NCBI GenBank assembly: GCA_002733505.1
Contig: NVVW01000016.1
Location: 3,806 to 62,844, forward strand
Source: Methylophaga sp.
GTDB lineage: Bacteria; Pseudomonadota; Gammaproteobacteria; Nitrosococcales; Methylophagaceae
Direction: 5' to 3'
Length of the DNA: 59,039 nt
This document shows positions 36,978-47,810 of this stretch, in pieces. Every line of letters starts with the position of its first letter. Position 1 is the stretch's first letter. A program made the translations under genes and the position numbers. Below the pieces are notes generated by a model that searched no databases, was not told the origin of the DNA, and saw only the letters and a program-made list of their open reading frames with translations.

Positions 36978-37622
36978 TTAATTCTTTCTGTTTTCTAATA
37001 TTGCACCGCGGATATCATCAATAAACTGTTGGATCCGAGCATGTTTGATCTTCATAGAAGCTTTATTGACCACTAAGCGTGAGCTAATGTCCGCAATATG
37101 TTCCATCGGCACTAAACCATTGGCTCGTAGTGTATTACCGGTGTCCACCACATCGACAATACGATCCGCCAAGCCCACTAAAGGTGCCAATTCCATTGAA
37201 CCATAAAGCTTAATAATATCGACTTGTGTGCCTTGCTCCGCATAAAAACGGCGGGTGCTTTCAACAAATTTAGTGGCTACTTTTAAACGTCCCGTCTGTG
37301 GTGTGTCATTTGCACGTCCCGCAGTCATTAATTTGCATTGTGCAATTTCTAAATCAACTGGTTCATATAACTCTGCGTTGGGATGCTCAAGCAACACATC
37401 TTTACCCGCAATCCCCATATCTGCGCCACCATATTCAACATAAGTCGGCACATCTGAGGCACGAACGATAATCAATCTTACATCCGGCTGCGTCGTTTCT
37501 AAAATTAGCTTTCTGCTTGTTTCGGGATCATCTAGCGGCTCAATGCCAGCCGCTTTAAGCAGTGGCAATGTTTCTTTGTAAATACGCCCTTTTGATAAGG
37601 CGAGTGTTAAATAATTAGCCAT
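36978..37622 (-). CDS. hisG: ATP phosphoribosyltransferase, short form HisG
   Basis: First enzyme of histidine synthesis, joining ATP and PRPP. At 214 residues it is the short form, which lacks the regulatory C-terminal domain and needs HisZ as a partner; hisZ is not in this window. The conserved [26 protein letters not shown], and the PRPP motif [18 protein letters not shown] are present. Its ATG directly follows the murA stop. Confidence 0.96.
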   Translation of the reverse strand: MANYLTLALSKGRIYKETLPLLKAAGIEPLDDPETSRKLILETTQPDVRLIIVRASDVPTYVEYGGADMGIAGKDVLLEHPNAELYEPVDLEIAQCKLMTAGRANDTPQTGRLKVATKFVESTRRFYAEQGTQVDIIKLYGSMELAPLVGLADRIVDVVDTGNTLRANGLVPMEHIADISSRLVVNKASMKIKHARIQQFIDDIRGAILENRKN

Positions 37623-38903
<1,281 letters not shown>

Positions 38904-38928
38904 TCACGATTGTTGTATTATAGCTATT

Positions 38929-39147
38929 TTAAGGTGCTGATGTTTTTAAAGCGAGCGCATGCAAAGCGCCTTCGAAACTATCACCTAAAGTGGCATACAC
39001 CATTTTATGTTGGGCAATCAGTGATTTCCCTGAGAAAGACGGGCTTTCAACCCATGCATCAAAATGCTGGCCATCATCACCCAATACTTCTACTTTTGCA
39101 TCAGGCAGGCCTGCTTCAATCAATTTTTGTATTTCTACAGCATTCAT
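38929..39147 (-). CDS. ibaG: BolA-family protein IbaG
   Basis: A 72-residue BolA/IbaG protein. The fold pattern is clear: MNAVEIQKLIEAGLP, then VEVLGDDGQHFDAWVESPSFSG and HKMVYATLGD with the conserved histidine. Relatives bind monothiol glutaredoxins and Fe-S clusters. The position between mlaB and murA matches E. coli. It is somewhat shorter at the C-terminus than E. coli IbaG. Confidence 0.92.
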   Translation of the reverse strand: MNAVEIQKLIEAGLPDAKVEVLGDDGQHFDAWVESPSFSGKSLIAQHKMVYATLGDSFEGALHALALKTSAP

Positions 39148-39163
39148 TATTTATTCCAAATTA

Positions 39164-39466
39164 TTAAACTGGTAACAGTTCGTCTACACCACTAGCATTA
39201 GAAATTGCTAACATTTGAGCTGGAATATTATAAAACATAATCTCTTTGTTGGTATTTTTTGCTAATCGTATCCAATCAATTAATAAGGCTAAACCAGCGC
39301 TATCACTACGTGTTACGTTCGTTAAATCAATATTTAATTTATGGTGGTTCTCAAATAAATCGGGGGCTTGCTCAAGCAATGCGTTCACAGTTGCGAATGT
39401 AAGCTCGCCCGTTACGCGAAAGATATTATCTTCCGAGTCAAAACTTAATGAATACAATTCGCTCAT
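39164..39466 (-). CDS. mlaB: STAS-domain protein MlaB
   Basis: A 100-residue STAS protein, the cytoplasmic accessory subunit of the MlaFEDB lipid transporter that stabilises the ATPase MlaF. The loop with the typical DLTNVTRSDSAGLALLIDW is present. It overlaps mlaC by 4 bases. Confidence 0.92.
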   Translation of the reverse strand: MSELYSLSFDSEDNIFRVTGELTFATVNALLEQAPDLFENHHKLNIDLTNVTRSDSAGLALLIDWIRLAKNTNKEIMFYNIPAQMLAISNASGVDELLPV

Positions 39467-40107
39467 ACTCTTACTTTGTCATTCTTTTTGGCTAGGATTT
39501 CAATGAGTTTATCCATTCCTTCATTTCTAATTTGTGTTGCAAAAGTAGATCTATAATTTGTAACCAAACTAATACCATCAATTTTTACATCATAAACCTT
39601 CCATACATCCGCTTTATTCAAATACATAGATAATGCCATAGGAATTGGTGGGCCTCCAGGCTGGATAATTTCCATAGCCACCTTCACTTTCTTTTTCTTT
39701 AGATCGCCGCGAAAAGGTAAAAATTTAATTTCCTCATTGGTATATTCCAACATCGCCGTAGAATATGTTCGAACCAATAATAATCGAAATTCTTCAGTAA
39801 ATTGTGACTTTTGTTCCAGTGAAGCAGCACGCCAGTTTTTTCCTAATGCCAATTTAGCCATTTTATCAAAATCAAAATGCGGCATTATGATGGATTCTAC
39901 TAAGCCAAAAATAACGCTTGAATCTTCTTTTAACTCAGCTTCATTATCTTTTAGTGCTTGCAGCATCTCATCTGTCGAGTTTTTTATCAATACTTGGGGG
40001 ACAGCCATTTCTGCTTCATCTGCCTTAACAGTAGACAAATGAAAAATGCCTAATGAAAACAGCATTAATGCTGCTAACATTTTGCTAACTATAATTTTAT
40101 CTGCCAT
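39463..40107 (-). CDS. mlaC: Periplasmic phospholipid carrier MlaC
   Basis: A 214-residue periplasmic protein with a signal peptide of about 30 residues. The conserved core HFDFDKMAKLALGKNWR and the C-terminal VYDVKIDGISLVTNYRSTF are typical of MlaC/Ttg2D. It carries phospholipid between the outer-membrane MlaA complex and the inner-membrane MlaFEDB. Confidence 0.95.
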   Translation of the reverse strand: MADKIIVSKMLAALMLFSLGIFHLSTVKADEAEMAVPQVLIKNSTDEMLQALKDNEAELKEDSSVIFGLVESIIMPHFDFDKMAKLALGKNWRAASLEQKSQFTEEFRLLLVRTYSTAMLEYTNEEIKFLPFRGDLKKKKVKVAMEIIQPGGPPIPMALSMYLNKADVWKVYDVKIDGISLVTNYRSTFATQIRNEGMDKLIEILAKKNDKVRV

Positions 40108-40109
40108 AG

Positions 40110-40577
40110 CTATTCATCACCTTCTGCTTTACTAAACAGGAATTGACTTATCATTTTTTCTAGTACCAATGCGGGTTGCGTTAAGTATATGACATCACCA
40201 TCTTGTAAAAATTCATCTTCAGCACCGGCTTCTAAGCCTATATATTGCTCACCTAATAAACCAGCGGTGTAAATATTGGCTGCCGTATCCGTTGGAATAT
40301 TATCAAAATCGGCATAGAAGCTTAATGTTACTTCTGCATTGTATGTTTCAGGGCTGAGCGTAATATTAGAAACTTGACCCACACGCACACCCGCCATTGT
40401 TACGGGCGAACGTACTTTCAGGCCGCCAATATTTTCAAATTCTGCAATAACTTTGTAGCCTACCTCCTCATTAAATTCAGCAAAATTGCTCACTTTCATT
40501 GCCAATACAAATAGTGCCGCAATACCAGCAGCAACAAACATCCCGACTGTAATCTCGGTACTTTTATTTTGTATCAT
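40110..40577 (-). CDS. mlaD: MCE-domain lipid transport protein MlaD
   Basis: A 155-residue inner-membrane-anchored protein. The N-terminal helix is about residues 11-28. The MCE domain has FENIGGLKVRSPVTMAGVRVG and YTAGLLGEQYIGLEAG. Six copies form the periplasmic ring on MlaE. It is a little shorter than E. coli MlaD, mainly at the C-terminus. Confidence 0.95.
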   Translation of the reverse strand: MIQNKSTEITVGMFVAAGIAALFVLAMKVSNFAEFNEEVGYKVIAEFENIGGLKVRSPVTMAGVRVGQVSNITLSPETYNAEVTLSFYADFDNIPTDTAANIYTAGLLGEQYIGLEAGAEDEFLQDGDVIYLTQPALVLEKMISQFLFSKAEGDE

Positions 40578-40581
40578 TTAA

Positions 40582-41361
40582 TTATCCTCCAAACATAAGT
40601 ACAGTAAGCACAAAATCTAATCCTAAAATAGCAAATGCGGAATGCACTACTGTGCGTGTCGTTGCTCGTCCAACCCCTTCTGATGTAGGCACTGCATCAT
40701 AGCCTTCAAATAACGCTATCCACGTCACTACAAAACCAAAAACAATGCTTTTAATAACACCATTCAATACATCACCATACCAATCTGTTTTTGCCTGCAT
40801 TTGCGACCAAAAAGCACCATCATCCACGCCTAATAAGCCATGACCAACTAAATATCCTCCAAAAATACCCACAGCGCTAAATACGGCTGCTAATAATGGC
40901 ATTGAAATGAACCCCGCTAAAAATCGAGGAGCAATAACCCGCCGAATAGGATCAACCGCCATCATTTCCATGCCAGAAAGCTGCTCGGTGCTTTTCATTA
41001 AACCAATTTCAGCGGTTAAGGCTGAACCTGCTCGCCCTGCAAATAATAAGGCGCTCACTACTGGGCCTAACTCCCGCACTAAGGATAGCGATACCAATAC
41101 GCCCAATGATTCTTCAGCACCAAAATCGACCAAGGTATTATAACCCTGCAAGCCAAGCACCATCCCCACAAATAAACCCGACACTAAAATCAATGCAAAT
41201 GACAAGACACCGACGTAAAAGAGTTGTTGCACCACCAATGAGCCACGAAATGCTAATCCTGGAATACCTGCCAAAACCTGAAATAAAAATATGTGTGCAC
41301 GTCCAATCCGTTCAAATGTAGCCAATCCCCAACGACCAAGACTACGAATTGTCTCAATCAT
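40582..41361 (-). CDS. mlaE: Lipid transporter permease MlaE
   Basis: A 259-residue inner-membrane permease of the MlaE/Ttg2B family with an N-terminal amphipathic helix and about five membrane helices. The conserved [43 protein letters not shown] and [15 protein letters not shown] stretches are all present. It overlaps mlaF by 4 bases. Confidence 0.96.
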   Translation of the reverse strand: MIETIRSLGRWGLATFERIGRAHIFLFQVLAGIPGLAFRGSLVVQQLFYVGVLSFALILVSGLFVGMVLGLQGYNTLVDFGAEESLGVLVSLSLVRELGPVVSALLFAGRAGSALTAEIGLMKSTEQLSGMEMMAVDPIRRVIAPRFLAGFISMPLLAAVFSAVGIFGGYLVGHGLLGVDDGAFWSQMQAKTDWYGDVLNGVIKSIVFGFVVTWIALFEGYDAVPTSEGVGRATTRTVVHSAFAILGLDFVLTVLMFGG

Positions 41362-42161
41362 GATATTTCCTCTGGGCTCAATAGATCATCTGAGAAACTA
41401 ACACCCGGATAATGGAAGGGTACAGGGCCATCGGGCAAACCTTGCATAAATTGTTGAACCCAAGGCGAAGAAGATTTTTTTAATTGCACCGAAGAGCCTT
41501 TCTCAATCACCTTACCGCCTGATAATAAATATATAAAATCTGCTATTTCTGCTGTTTCAGTTACATCGTGAGAAACAATGATACTGGTCAAATTCATTGC
41601 ATTATTCATATGATGGATCAAATTAACCAAGATCCCCATTGAAATCGGATCCTGCCCAGCAAAGGGTTCATCATACATGATCATCATAGGATCAAGTGTC
41701 ATTGCTCTTGCTAATGCGACCCGTCTTGCCATACCCCCTGATAACTCACCCGGCATCAAGTCTCGCGCGCAACGCAAGCCCACTGCCTGTAATTTCATCA
41801 ATACTAAATCACGGATCATGCTTTCGGGTAATGTTGTATGCTCACGAATAGGAAATGCCACATTTTCAAACACGTTAATATCCGTTAATAGTGCACCACT
41901 TTGAAAAAGCATGCCCATGCGTTTGCGTAATTCATATAATTCAGCATGTGAAAGTTGATGTACATCTTGTCCATCAACTTCAATGGTACCCTTGTCTGGT
42001 CGTAACTGTCCGCCGATTAAGCGCAACAAAGTTGTCTTTCCGGTACCACTTGGCCCCATGATCGCAGTAATTTTTCCGCGGTGAATATCAATATTCACCC
42101 CTTCAAAAATGGCCTTATCACCGCGATAGAAGTGCAAATCCCTGATTTTTATCAGTGGCAC
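41358..42161 (-). CDS. mlaF: Lipid transporter ATPase MlaF
   Basis: ABC ATPase driving the Mla phospholipid pathway. It has Walker [10 protein letters not shown], signature [15 protein letters not shown], Walker B MIMYDEPF and the H-loop IIVSHDVTE. The open frame extends to 42245, but GTG at 42161 is chosen. It has GGAG six bases upstream and gives a 267-residue protein, the family length, starting [13 protein letters not shown]. It heads the mla-ibaG-murA-his block, whose promoter should lie in 42162-42390. Confidence 0.94.
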   Translation of the reverse strand: MPLIKIRDLHFYRGDKAIFEGVNIDIHRGKITAIMGPSGTGKTTLLRLIGGQLRPDKGTIEVDGQDVHQLSHAELYELRKRMGMLFQSGALLTDINVFENVAFPIREHTTLPESMIRDLVLMKLQAVGLRCARDLMPGELSGGMARRVALARAMTLDPMMIMYDEPFAGQDPISMGILVNLIHHMNNAMNLTSIIVSHDVTETAEIADFIYLLSGGKVIEKGSSVQLKKSSSPWVQQFMQGLPDGPVPFHYPGVSFSDDLLSPEEIS

Positions 42162-42390
42162 TATAGTCTCCAACTTAAAAAAACAATTTTTAAAAGCACC
42201 AATTTTCAATAATATGGCGTTGTAAGTCAAATTTGTTTGTGGCAAATAGTGACTTAGTACGCTAGAGTAGCCACCACTAGATTTTAGTTACCCACCCCTG
42301 ATTTTGATAATTTAGGGAACTTAGTACCGATATCAGCACTCTGAGTTAGTGCGGATTCAACTTAAATACCGCCTAATATGGAGAGAAAGA

Positions 42391-42954
42391 ATGAAGAAAT
42401 TTTTACATTTTATTATTGCAGCGCTCATTGTTGTACCTATGGTCGCGACAGCACATGGCCCAACCCGTCAACAAGTCAAAGAAACAGTAACTATTAACGC
42501 GTCCCCTGATAAAGTGTGGGCAATAATTAAAGACTTTAGTGGTTTACACAACTGGCATCCAGCTGTTGCTAGTACCGAAATGAAAGGTGATACAACACGT
42601 GTGCTAACACTAGGTTCTGAAGGTAATCCGACCATTACCGAAGAGCTTATTTCAATTGATGATGACAAAATGATGATGGTGTATAAAATTACGGGTATGT
42701 CCGTTGTTAAAACAATCACATTCAACAGTAAAGACACGCCTTACTTCACATTACCTGTTGCAACATACAAATCATGGATCACTGTTACAGCAGTTGACGG
42801 CGGCAGTGAAGTGCAATGGAAATCTAAATTCTACCGTTCGTTTATGGATAACCCTCCTGTTCCAGAAGGTCAAAGTGATGAAGATGCTATTGATACCATC
42901 ACAGCCGTTATCACTTCAGGTTTAGAAAACCTAAAAGTAGTAATGGAAAAATGA
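42391..42954 (+). CDS. Periplasmic SRPBCC (MxaD-like) protein
   Basis: A 187-residue secreted protein. The signal peptide ends near TAHG (about residue 22). The START/SRPBCC fold begins ETVTINASPDKVWAIIKDF, followed by LHNWHPAV. The closest family I can name is MxaD, which accompanies methanol dehydrogenase genes, but no dehydrogenase lies in this window. ATG 42391 has a GGAGAG site; the frame upstream to 42349 has none. It may share an operon with the beta-propeller that follows. Confidence 0.78.
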   Translation: MKKFLHFIIAALIVVPMVATAHGPTRQQVKETVTINASPDKVWAIIKDFSGLHNWHPAVASTEMKGDTTRVLTLGSEGNPTITEELISIDDDKMMMVYKITGMSVVKTITFNSKDTPYFTLPVATYKSWITVTAVDGGSEVQWKSKFYRSFMDNPPVPEGQSDEDAIDTITAVITSGLENLKVVMEK

Positions 42955-43008
42955 GAGGCAAAGCGAGCCTTGCCATGCAAATAGTAAGTAAGCGCTAAGT
43001 CAACCTCA

Positions 43009-43998
43009 ATGTTTACATTATTACTTGATTCATCAAAAAAGGTGGTCTTGCAAAAGATCGCCTTTTTTCTTATATTGGGACTACTCACCGCATGTAATGC
43101 TGAACAGCACCCTCCCTACGCCTACATCACCAATCAACTGAGTGATGATCTGAGTGTTATTGACACCACAACCCAGCAAGTTATTCATACCATTACGATG
43201 GGCAATCGCCCCGTAGGGATCACACTCAACAAAAGCGGTAGTAAAGCATTTATCAGCAACTCAGAGGGGCAAGATATCACCGTCCTAGATACCACAACAA
43301 TGGAAGTCATTGCACACATTGCTACACCTTCAGGGCCCGTAGGTATTGCCACTAATGATGATGGTTCCAAGGTTTATGTGGCGGATTGGTATCAACATAA
43401 AATTTCAGTTGTAGATCCAGAAAGAGAAAAGGTTATCGCTACAATTCAGGTGGGCAACTCACCCGCCGGCTTAATCGTTGATGACCAAGCTAAGCGACTT
43501 TATGTGGCTAACCGCGACGACAATACCGTAATGTTTATTGATACAGATTCTCAAAAGATAACACACTCAATCAATGTTGGCACAGCGCCGTTCGGGCTCG
43601 CCTTATCACCTGATGGCAACACACTCTATAGCGTCAATGTACAATCTAATGATGTTAGTGTAATTGACACACAGAAAGCTAAGGTTACTCACACCATTAA
43701 AGTCGGTGAATGGCCTTATTGCGCTGTCGTCAGCCCCGATGGCAACCATCTTTATGTCACCAATCAAGATGACAGCACCGTATCTATAATTGATACCAAA
43801 AACCCATCCATTATCGGCACTGTTGATGTCGGTGACTCTCCCGAAGGCATTGATATTACACCTGATGGCAAATTTGTTTATGTTGCTAATTGGGGTGATG
43901 GCAGCATTTCGATTATTAACACAAATAACTATAAGGTTGAAAAAACAATCGAAACAGGCAAAGGCAGTCGTGCATTTGGACAATTTATTAGCCGATGA
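43009..43998 (+). CDS. YVTN-type beta-propeller lipoprotein
   Basis: A 329-residue protein with a lipobox (LLTAC, cysteine near residue 29) and seven repeats of about 42 residues. Each resembles SVIDTxxxKVxxTIxVGxxPxG followed by SPDGxxLYVxN. This is the YVTN/YncE propeller family, found in the periplasm and sometimes beside PQQ-dependent oxidation genes. The start is uncertain because the first 12 residues are not signal-like; a later GTG is possible. It overlaps rsmJ by 4 bases. Confidence 0.85.
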   Translation: MFTLLLDSSKKVVLQKIAFFLILGLLTACNAEQHPPYAYITNQLSDDLSVIDTTTQQVIHTITMGNRPVGITLNKSGSKAFISNSEGQDITVLDTTTMEVIAHIATPSGPVGIATNDDGSKVYVADWYQHKISVVDPEREKVIATIQVGNSPAGLIVDDQAKRLYVANRDDNTVMFIDTDSQKITHSINVGTAPFGLALSPDGNTLYSVNVQSNDVSVIDTQKAKVTHTIKVGEWPYCAVVSPDGNHLYVTNQDDSTVSIIDTKNPSIIGTVDVGDSPEGIDITPDGKFVYVANWGDGSISIINTNNYKVEKTIETGKGSRAFGQFISR

Positions 43999-44747
43999 GC
44001 ACCACCTCGGTTAGCACAGATTCTGTCGAGTTAGAAATCACCGCAAAGGATCTTGCCGATAAACTAGCATTACCTTTCACAAGCTTAAACAGTGAACACA
44101 TTCAATTAGTAGTTACACAAGCCCATATCGAAATACGCGCTCCTGATTTAGGTAAGCCTATTTTTATCGACTTTGGAGCAGGTAAAAATGCCCATCGCAG
44201 ACAATTTGGTGGCGGCCGAGGCCAACCCTTGGCCAAAGCTATCGGCCTAAAAAAAGGCGCAACACCAACAATAATTGATGCCACGGCGGGCTTTGGTGGT
44301 GATGCGTTTGTTCTAGCTAGTCTAGGCTGCAATATCACCCTGATCGAACAAAATCCGCTTATTGCCACCTTGCTTAATAACGCTCTAGAACGAGCCACTG
44401 AAAACGCCGAAATTGAAGGTGTAATAACACGCATGTCATTAATCAACGACAATGCAATACATTATTTAAACACGCTTAACACTGAGCACCGCCCAGACGT
44501 GATCTACCTAGATCCCATGTATCCCAACCGAGAAAAATCTGCTTTGGTTAAAAAAGACATGCGTTTATTGCACCAACTGGCAGGGCCTGATACCGACAGT
44601 GAGCAACTACTTACTATCGCGCAAAAAATAGCATTAAAAAGGGTGGTAGTTAAACGTCCTAAATCAGCACCCTTTATCGGCGAGCAAAAACCAGTTACCC
44701 GTATTGAAAGTAAAAATACGCGGTATGACGTTTATTTGACCAAATAA
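43995..44747 (+). CDS. rsmJ: 16S rRNA (guanine-1516-N2)-methyltransferase RsmJ
   Basis: AdoMet-dependent enzyme of 250 residues that methylates G1516 of 16S rRNA. It shows the family segments IDFGAGKNAHRRQFGGGRGQ, IIDATAGFGGDAFVLASLG (AdoMet site) and VIYLDPMYPNREKSA (catalytic). Its ATG overlaps the stop of the propeller gene. The 317 bases after it hold only repeats. Confidence 0.95.
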   Translation: MSTTSVSTDSVELEITAKDLADKLALPFTSLNSEHIQLVVTQAHIEIRAPDLGKPIFIDFGAGKNAHRRQFGGGRGQPLAKAIGLKKGATPTIIDATAGFGGDAFVLASLGCNITLIEQNPLIATLLNNALERATENAEIEGVITRMSLINDNAIHYLNTLNTEHRPDVIYLDPMYPNREKSALVKKDMRLLHQLAGPDTDSEQLLTIAQKIALKRVVVKRPKSAPFIGEQKPVTRIESKNTRYDVYLTK

Positions 44748-44768
44748 ACGCTCTCCCTCTGGAGAGGG

Positions 44769-44890
44769 CTATATCCAAACAATTTTCAAATGCAGGTTTC
44801 ATTGCTCCATTCGTGGTGAGCCCTTCGGCCATGCTCAGGACGAGCGGTATGTTTTCCTAAGAACCTGCAAATTGAATGGTCACGGGTATA
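44769..44890. repeat. MITE-related element D
   Basis: The left end CTATATCCAAACAATTTTCA and the right end (inverted, TATACCCGTGACCATTCAAT) are imperfect inverted repeats. Both continue into a shared GCAGGTT motif. The interior contains TGAGCCCTTCGGCC and GCTCAGGACGAGCGG, a repeat type common in many proteobacteria. It abuts copy B and a matching partial end follows copy A at 22708. Confidence 0.6.
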
Positions 44891-45050
44891 TACCCATAAT
44901 CATTCAATCTGTAAATTTCAGACCAAAAGCTAGCAAACCAGCACTTCGTTACAATGTTTGATAAGGGCTAGCCATTATCTGCACATTGTGCCTTGTTCTG
45001 GCTTGCTATTTTTGCCCTGAATCTTCACAGATTGAATGGTCACGGGTATA
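44889..45050. mobile_element. 162 bp MITE, copy B (inverted relative to copy A)
   Basis: Its ends are TATACCCATAATCATTCAAT on the left and (inverted) TATACCCGTGACCATTCAAT on the right. It is the reverse complement of 22550-22711 with about 15 scattered differences and the same length. TA lies at each end. It includes the sequence that serves as the last codons of queC in copy A, here not in a gene. Confidence 0.82.
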
Positions 45051-45064
45051 GCAGCACCGTCAGG

Positions 45065-46003
45065 CTAAAACCCATACTCTCTTTGCATCCAACAACCAAC
45101 ATCTTTTTTACCCAATACATTCATTAAAAAAAGTAACAGTCGATACGGCTGTCTAACTTGAGATAAGTCTATGCTGTATGGGTATTCTGACTTAAAAATT
45201 ATTGCTTGTTTCGGTGTAAGTATATATTCCAACAATACTAATTCTAATTCTCTTGGTGCATAGACAATGGCATCTAAATCAACCAGTGCGCTTAGCTTGC
45301 CATTTTCTTGCAGAAATTGATCCCAACGAAGATCTAGCATTATTGGAACGGCAAAGTCTGCTTTAATTGTTTTGGCTTGGCTGAGTGCTTCTGCTAATAA
45401 ATTTCCTGGGATGTCTTGCTGTACTGCCAGTGTTATTAAGGTGTTCTGTAAACGAATAGGCCAATCATCAAGCGCTAATTCTGGCTGAGTTACCCTACCC
45501 CATGTTGTTTGCTGTTGTGCATGCATCTGGCTGATGTGTTTTGCTAAAGCTTTCATCATCTCATCATCCACATCATGGGGTTCAACCATGCTACCTGACA
45601 ACATCTTAGTTAGAATAAAGGCGCGTTGTTGTTTGTTGCTATTCTCAGAGTCGGAAGCGATATGATCAGGGATCATTAGTGGGCTGTGTTGACTTATTAG
45701 ATCATAAACACCTTTAAACTCACCTAATTGTGCGGGTAATTGCACATCAAACAATAATGACATGCCCTGCCAAAAAGTAGAGTTGGCAACTGCGTTACCA
45801 TCACATACTTTCAGCATAAATTCACCTTCAACTGTATCACATCGCCACAATTGGTGCGTACTATCGTCAAACATTTTAGGCAAGGGCGTTAGCTGAATCA
45901 ATTCAGGCAAATTTTGTTGTTGTGTCGCAGATAAATAGGGGTAAGAAAAGCCTTCTCCAGAGGCAGAGGGTCGGGGGATGGAAAGTGAATTTGAGTTATT
46001 CAT
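45065..46003 (-). CDS. Kinase-like (phosphotransferase superfamily) protein
   Basis: A 312-residue protein that resembles the APH/choline-kinase fold. A beta-rich N-lobe contains FMLKVCDG (possible ATP lysine). A helical C-lobe has MLDLRWDQFL followed by ALVDLDAIVYAPRELEL, the position of the catalytic and metal-binding aspartates. The usual HGDxxxxN catalytic loop is replaced by LDLRWDQF, so activity is uncertain. About 20 residues near the N-terminus (SIPRPSASGEGF) are encoded by repeat-like DNA, so the true start may be later. It lies next to an SDR and mtnA; substrate unknown. Confidence 0.6.
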   Translation of the reverse strand: MNNSNSLSIPRPSASGEGFSYPYLSATQQQNLPELIQLTPLPKMFDDSTHQLWRCDTVEGEFMLKVCDGNAVANSTFWQGMSLLFDVQLPAQLGEFKGVYDLISQHSPLMIPDHIASDSENSNKQQRAFILTKMLSGSMVEPHDVDDEMMKALAKHISQMHAQQQTTWGRVTQPELALDDWPIRLQNTLITLAVQQDIPGNLLAEALSQAKTIKADFAVPIMLDLRWDQFLQENGKLSALVDLDAIVYAPRELELVLLEYILTPKQAIIFKSEYPYSIDLSQVRQPYRLLLFLMNVLGKKDVGCWMQREYGF

Positions 46004-46071
46004 TTCGACTTAGCAGCATGTTGAGTCTCCTCTCCCAACCCTCCCCAGCAAGGGAGGTCTTTTACGGTTAT

Positions 46072-46746
46072 TTACCAAGGGAGTAGTTCACCGTTAGTGT
46101 GCCAAAATGAACCACTATTTTCTAGTGTTAATTCATTCATCCGATCTAATAATCCTCGTGCCGACTCATCGGTATCAATCAAGCCATTATGACCCGTCAT
46201 ATCCGTTCTCACCCAACCGGGGTGAAGAATAGCAACGGCAATACCTTTGGGTTTGAGATCGATAGATAAAGATTTACCTGCCGCATTAACCGCTGATTTT
46301 GACATGCGATAACCATAGCTACCACCCGAGTCATTATCATCAATTGAGCCCATTCGACTAGTGATAATACCGACCTTGCTGCCCTCGCCTAGATTGCCCA
46401 CTAAAGCTTGCGTGGTCAGCAAAGGACCTAAGCTATTCACTTCAAACATACGTTTACAGCTGGCGATAGTGTCTTCATTTAATTGATCCATTGCAATACC
46501 ATCAGCAATACCGGCATTATTGATTAACCAATCAATACGTCGCCCTGCTAATGTGCTGACCAAATTTTTTAGGCTTTTAGGATCGCTCACTTCAACATTT
46601 TCAATGATTTCAACACCTAAATTAGTCAATGCTGCTGAGCTTTGCCGACAGGTGGCGATAACATCAAAACCACGTTGTTTTAATTGTGTGCATAGCTCTA
46701 AGCCGATGCCGCGATTACTGCCTGTTACTAATGCTGTTTTTGTCAT
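46072..46746 (-). CDS. Short-chain dehydrogenase/reductase
   Basis: A 224-residue classical SDR. The cofactor loop is TGSNRGIG, NNAG is at about residues 75-78, and the catalytic residues are the serine in ITSRMGS and YRMSK. It is close to C-factor-like SDRs, whose substrates are often unknown. It overlaps the end of mtnA by 4 bases, so it is co-transcribed with it. Confidence 0.85.
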   Translation of the reverse strand: MTKTALVTGSNRGIGLELCTQLKQRGFDVIATCRQSSAALTNLGVEIIENVEVSDPKSLKNLVSTLAGRRIDWLINNAGIADGIAMDQLNEDTIASCKRMFEVNSLGPLLTTQALVGNLGEGSKVGIITSRMGSIDDNDSGGSYGYRMSKSAVNAAGKSLSIDLKPKGIAVAILHPGWVRTDMTGHNGLIDTDESARGLLDRMNELTLENSGSFWHTNGELLPW

Positions 46747-47774
46747 AATAATGTCCTCATATTGTCTAATGATGGTGATAATACTACACCAGCTTCGGTG
46801 ACAATGGCATCTATTAAACTAGCGGGAGTAACATCAAAGGCGGGATTGCGTGCTGGCACACCTTCTGGCGCAATCTGGTGGCCATTAATGGCGGTCACTT
46901 CTTCAGCTGATCGTTGTTCAATAGGAATAGCATCACCCGTTGGTAATTGCCAATCTATTGTTGATGTAGGTGCTACCACCATCATCTTCACATTATGATA
47001 TTTCGCCAAAATGGCCAGCATATATGTACCAATTTTATTGGCCACATCACCATTGGCCGTAATGCGATCGGCTCCTACAATCACCCAATCTATTTTACCT
47101 GTTGCCATTAGCGATGCGGCAGCACCTTCGGCTTGCAAAGTGACGGGGATATTATCTTGTTGCAGCTCCCATGCGGTAAGTCGCGCCCCTTGTAGCCACG
47201 GTCGCGTTTCATCGGCATAAACCTGTTTAATTTTGCCGTCAGCATACGCTTGTCTAATCACCCCTAATGCCGTACCAAAGCCACCTGTTGCCAATGCGCC
47301 GGCATTGCAGTGGGTGATGACCATGCTGTTTTTAGCTATCAAAGCTGCGCCGAGTTTTCCCATTGTGTGATTAGCGGCAATATCTTGTTGGTGAATGGCC
47401 TGTGCTTCTTTTAATAATACCGCCTCTGCTGATGCTGTATCTGGCAAGGTTTCATATAGGGCTGTCATCCGCGCTATTGCCCAATGCAAGTTCACCGCCG
47501 TTGGGCGAGATTTAGCTAATGTTGCTAAAGGCTTAACCATTGCCTGCTTCCAAGCTCGCCCATAAGTGTCGAACGCTTGCCTTGCCACCAGCACAATGGC
47601 ATAAGCCGCAGTAATACCAATAGCAGGTGCACCACGTACCACCATATCGGTAATTGCTTTTGCCACCTCTTCTGCTTGATTATATTGCAACCAAATTTGT
47701 TGTTGCGGCAGTGCCCGTTGATCCAATAAATAAAGCGTATTATCACGCCAATCTATCGGCTGAATTGAATCCAT
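46743..47774 (-). CDS. mtnA: 5-methylthioribose-1-phosphate isomerase MtnA
   Basis: Converts methylthioribose-1-phosphate to methylthioribulose-1-phosphate in methionine salvage. 343 residues with RGAPAIGITAAYAI, THCNAGALATGGFGTALG (catalytic cysteine), DETRPWLQGARLTAWEL and VGADRITANGDVANKIGTY. ATG 47774 has AGGA upstream and starts MDSIQPIDWRD; the longer frame to 47837 would overlap the divergent mtaD. Its likely partner is mtaD. Confidence 0.95.
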   Translation of the reverse strand: MDSIQPIDWRDNTLYLLDQRALPQQQIWLQYNQAEEVAKAITDMVVRGAPAIGITAAYAIVLVARQAFDTYGRAWKQAMVKPLATLAKSRPTAVNLHWAIARMTALYETLPDTASAEAVLLKEAQAIHQQDIAANHTMGKLGAALIAKNSMVITHCNAGALATGGFGTALGVIRQAYADGKIKQVYADETRPWLQGARLTAWELQQDNIPVTLQAEGAAASLMATGKIDWVIVGADRITANGDVANKIGTYMLAILAKYHNVKMMVVAPTSTIDWQLPTGDAIPIEQRSAEEVTAINGHQIAPEGVPARNPAFDVTPASLIDAIVTEAGVVLSPSLDNMRTLL

Positions 47775-47810
47775 GCTTTTTCCTACTGTTAACAGGTATA
47801 ATCTATACCC

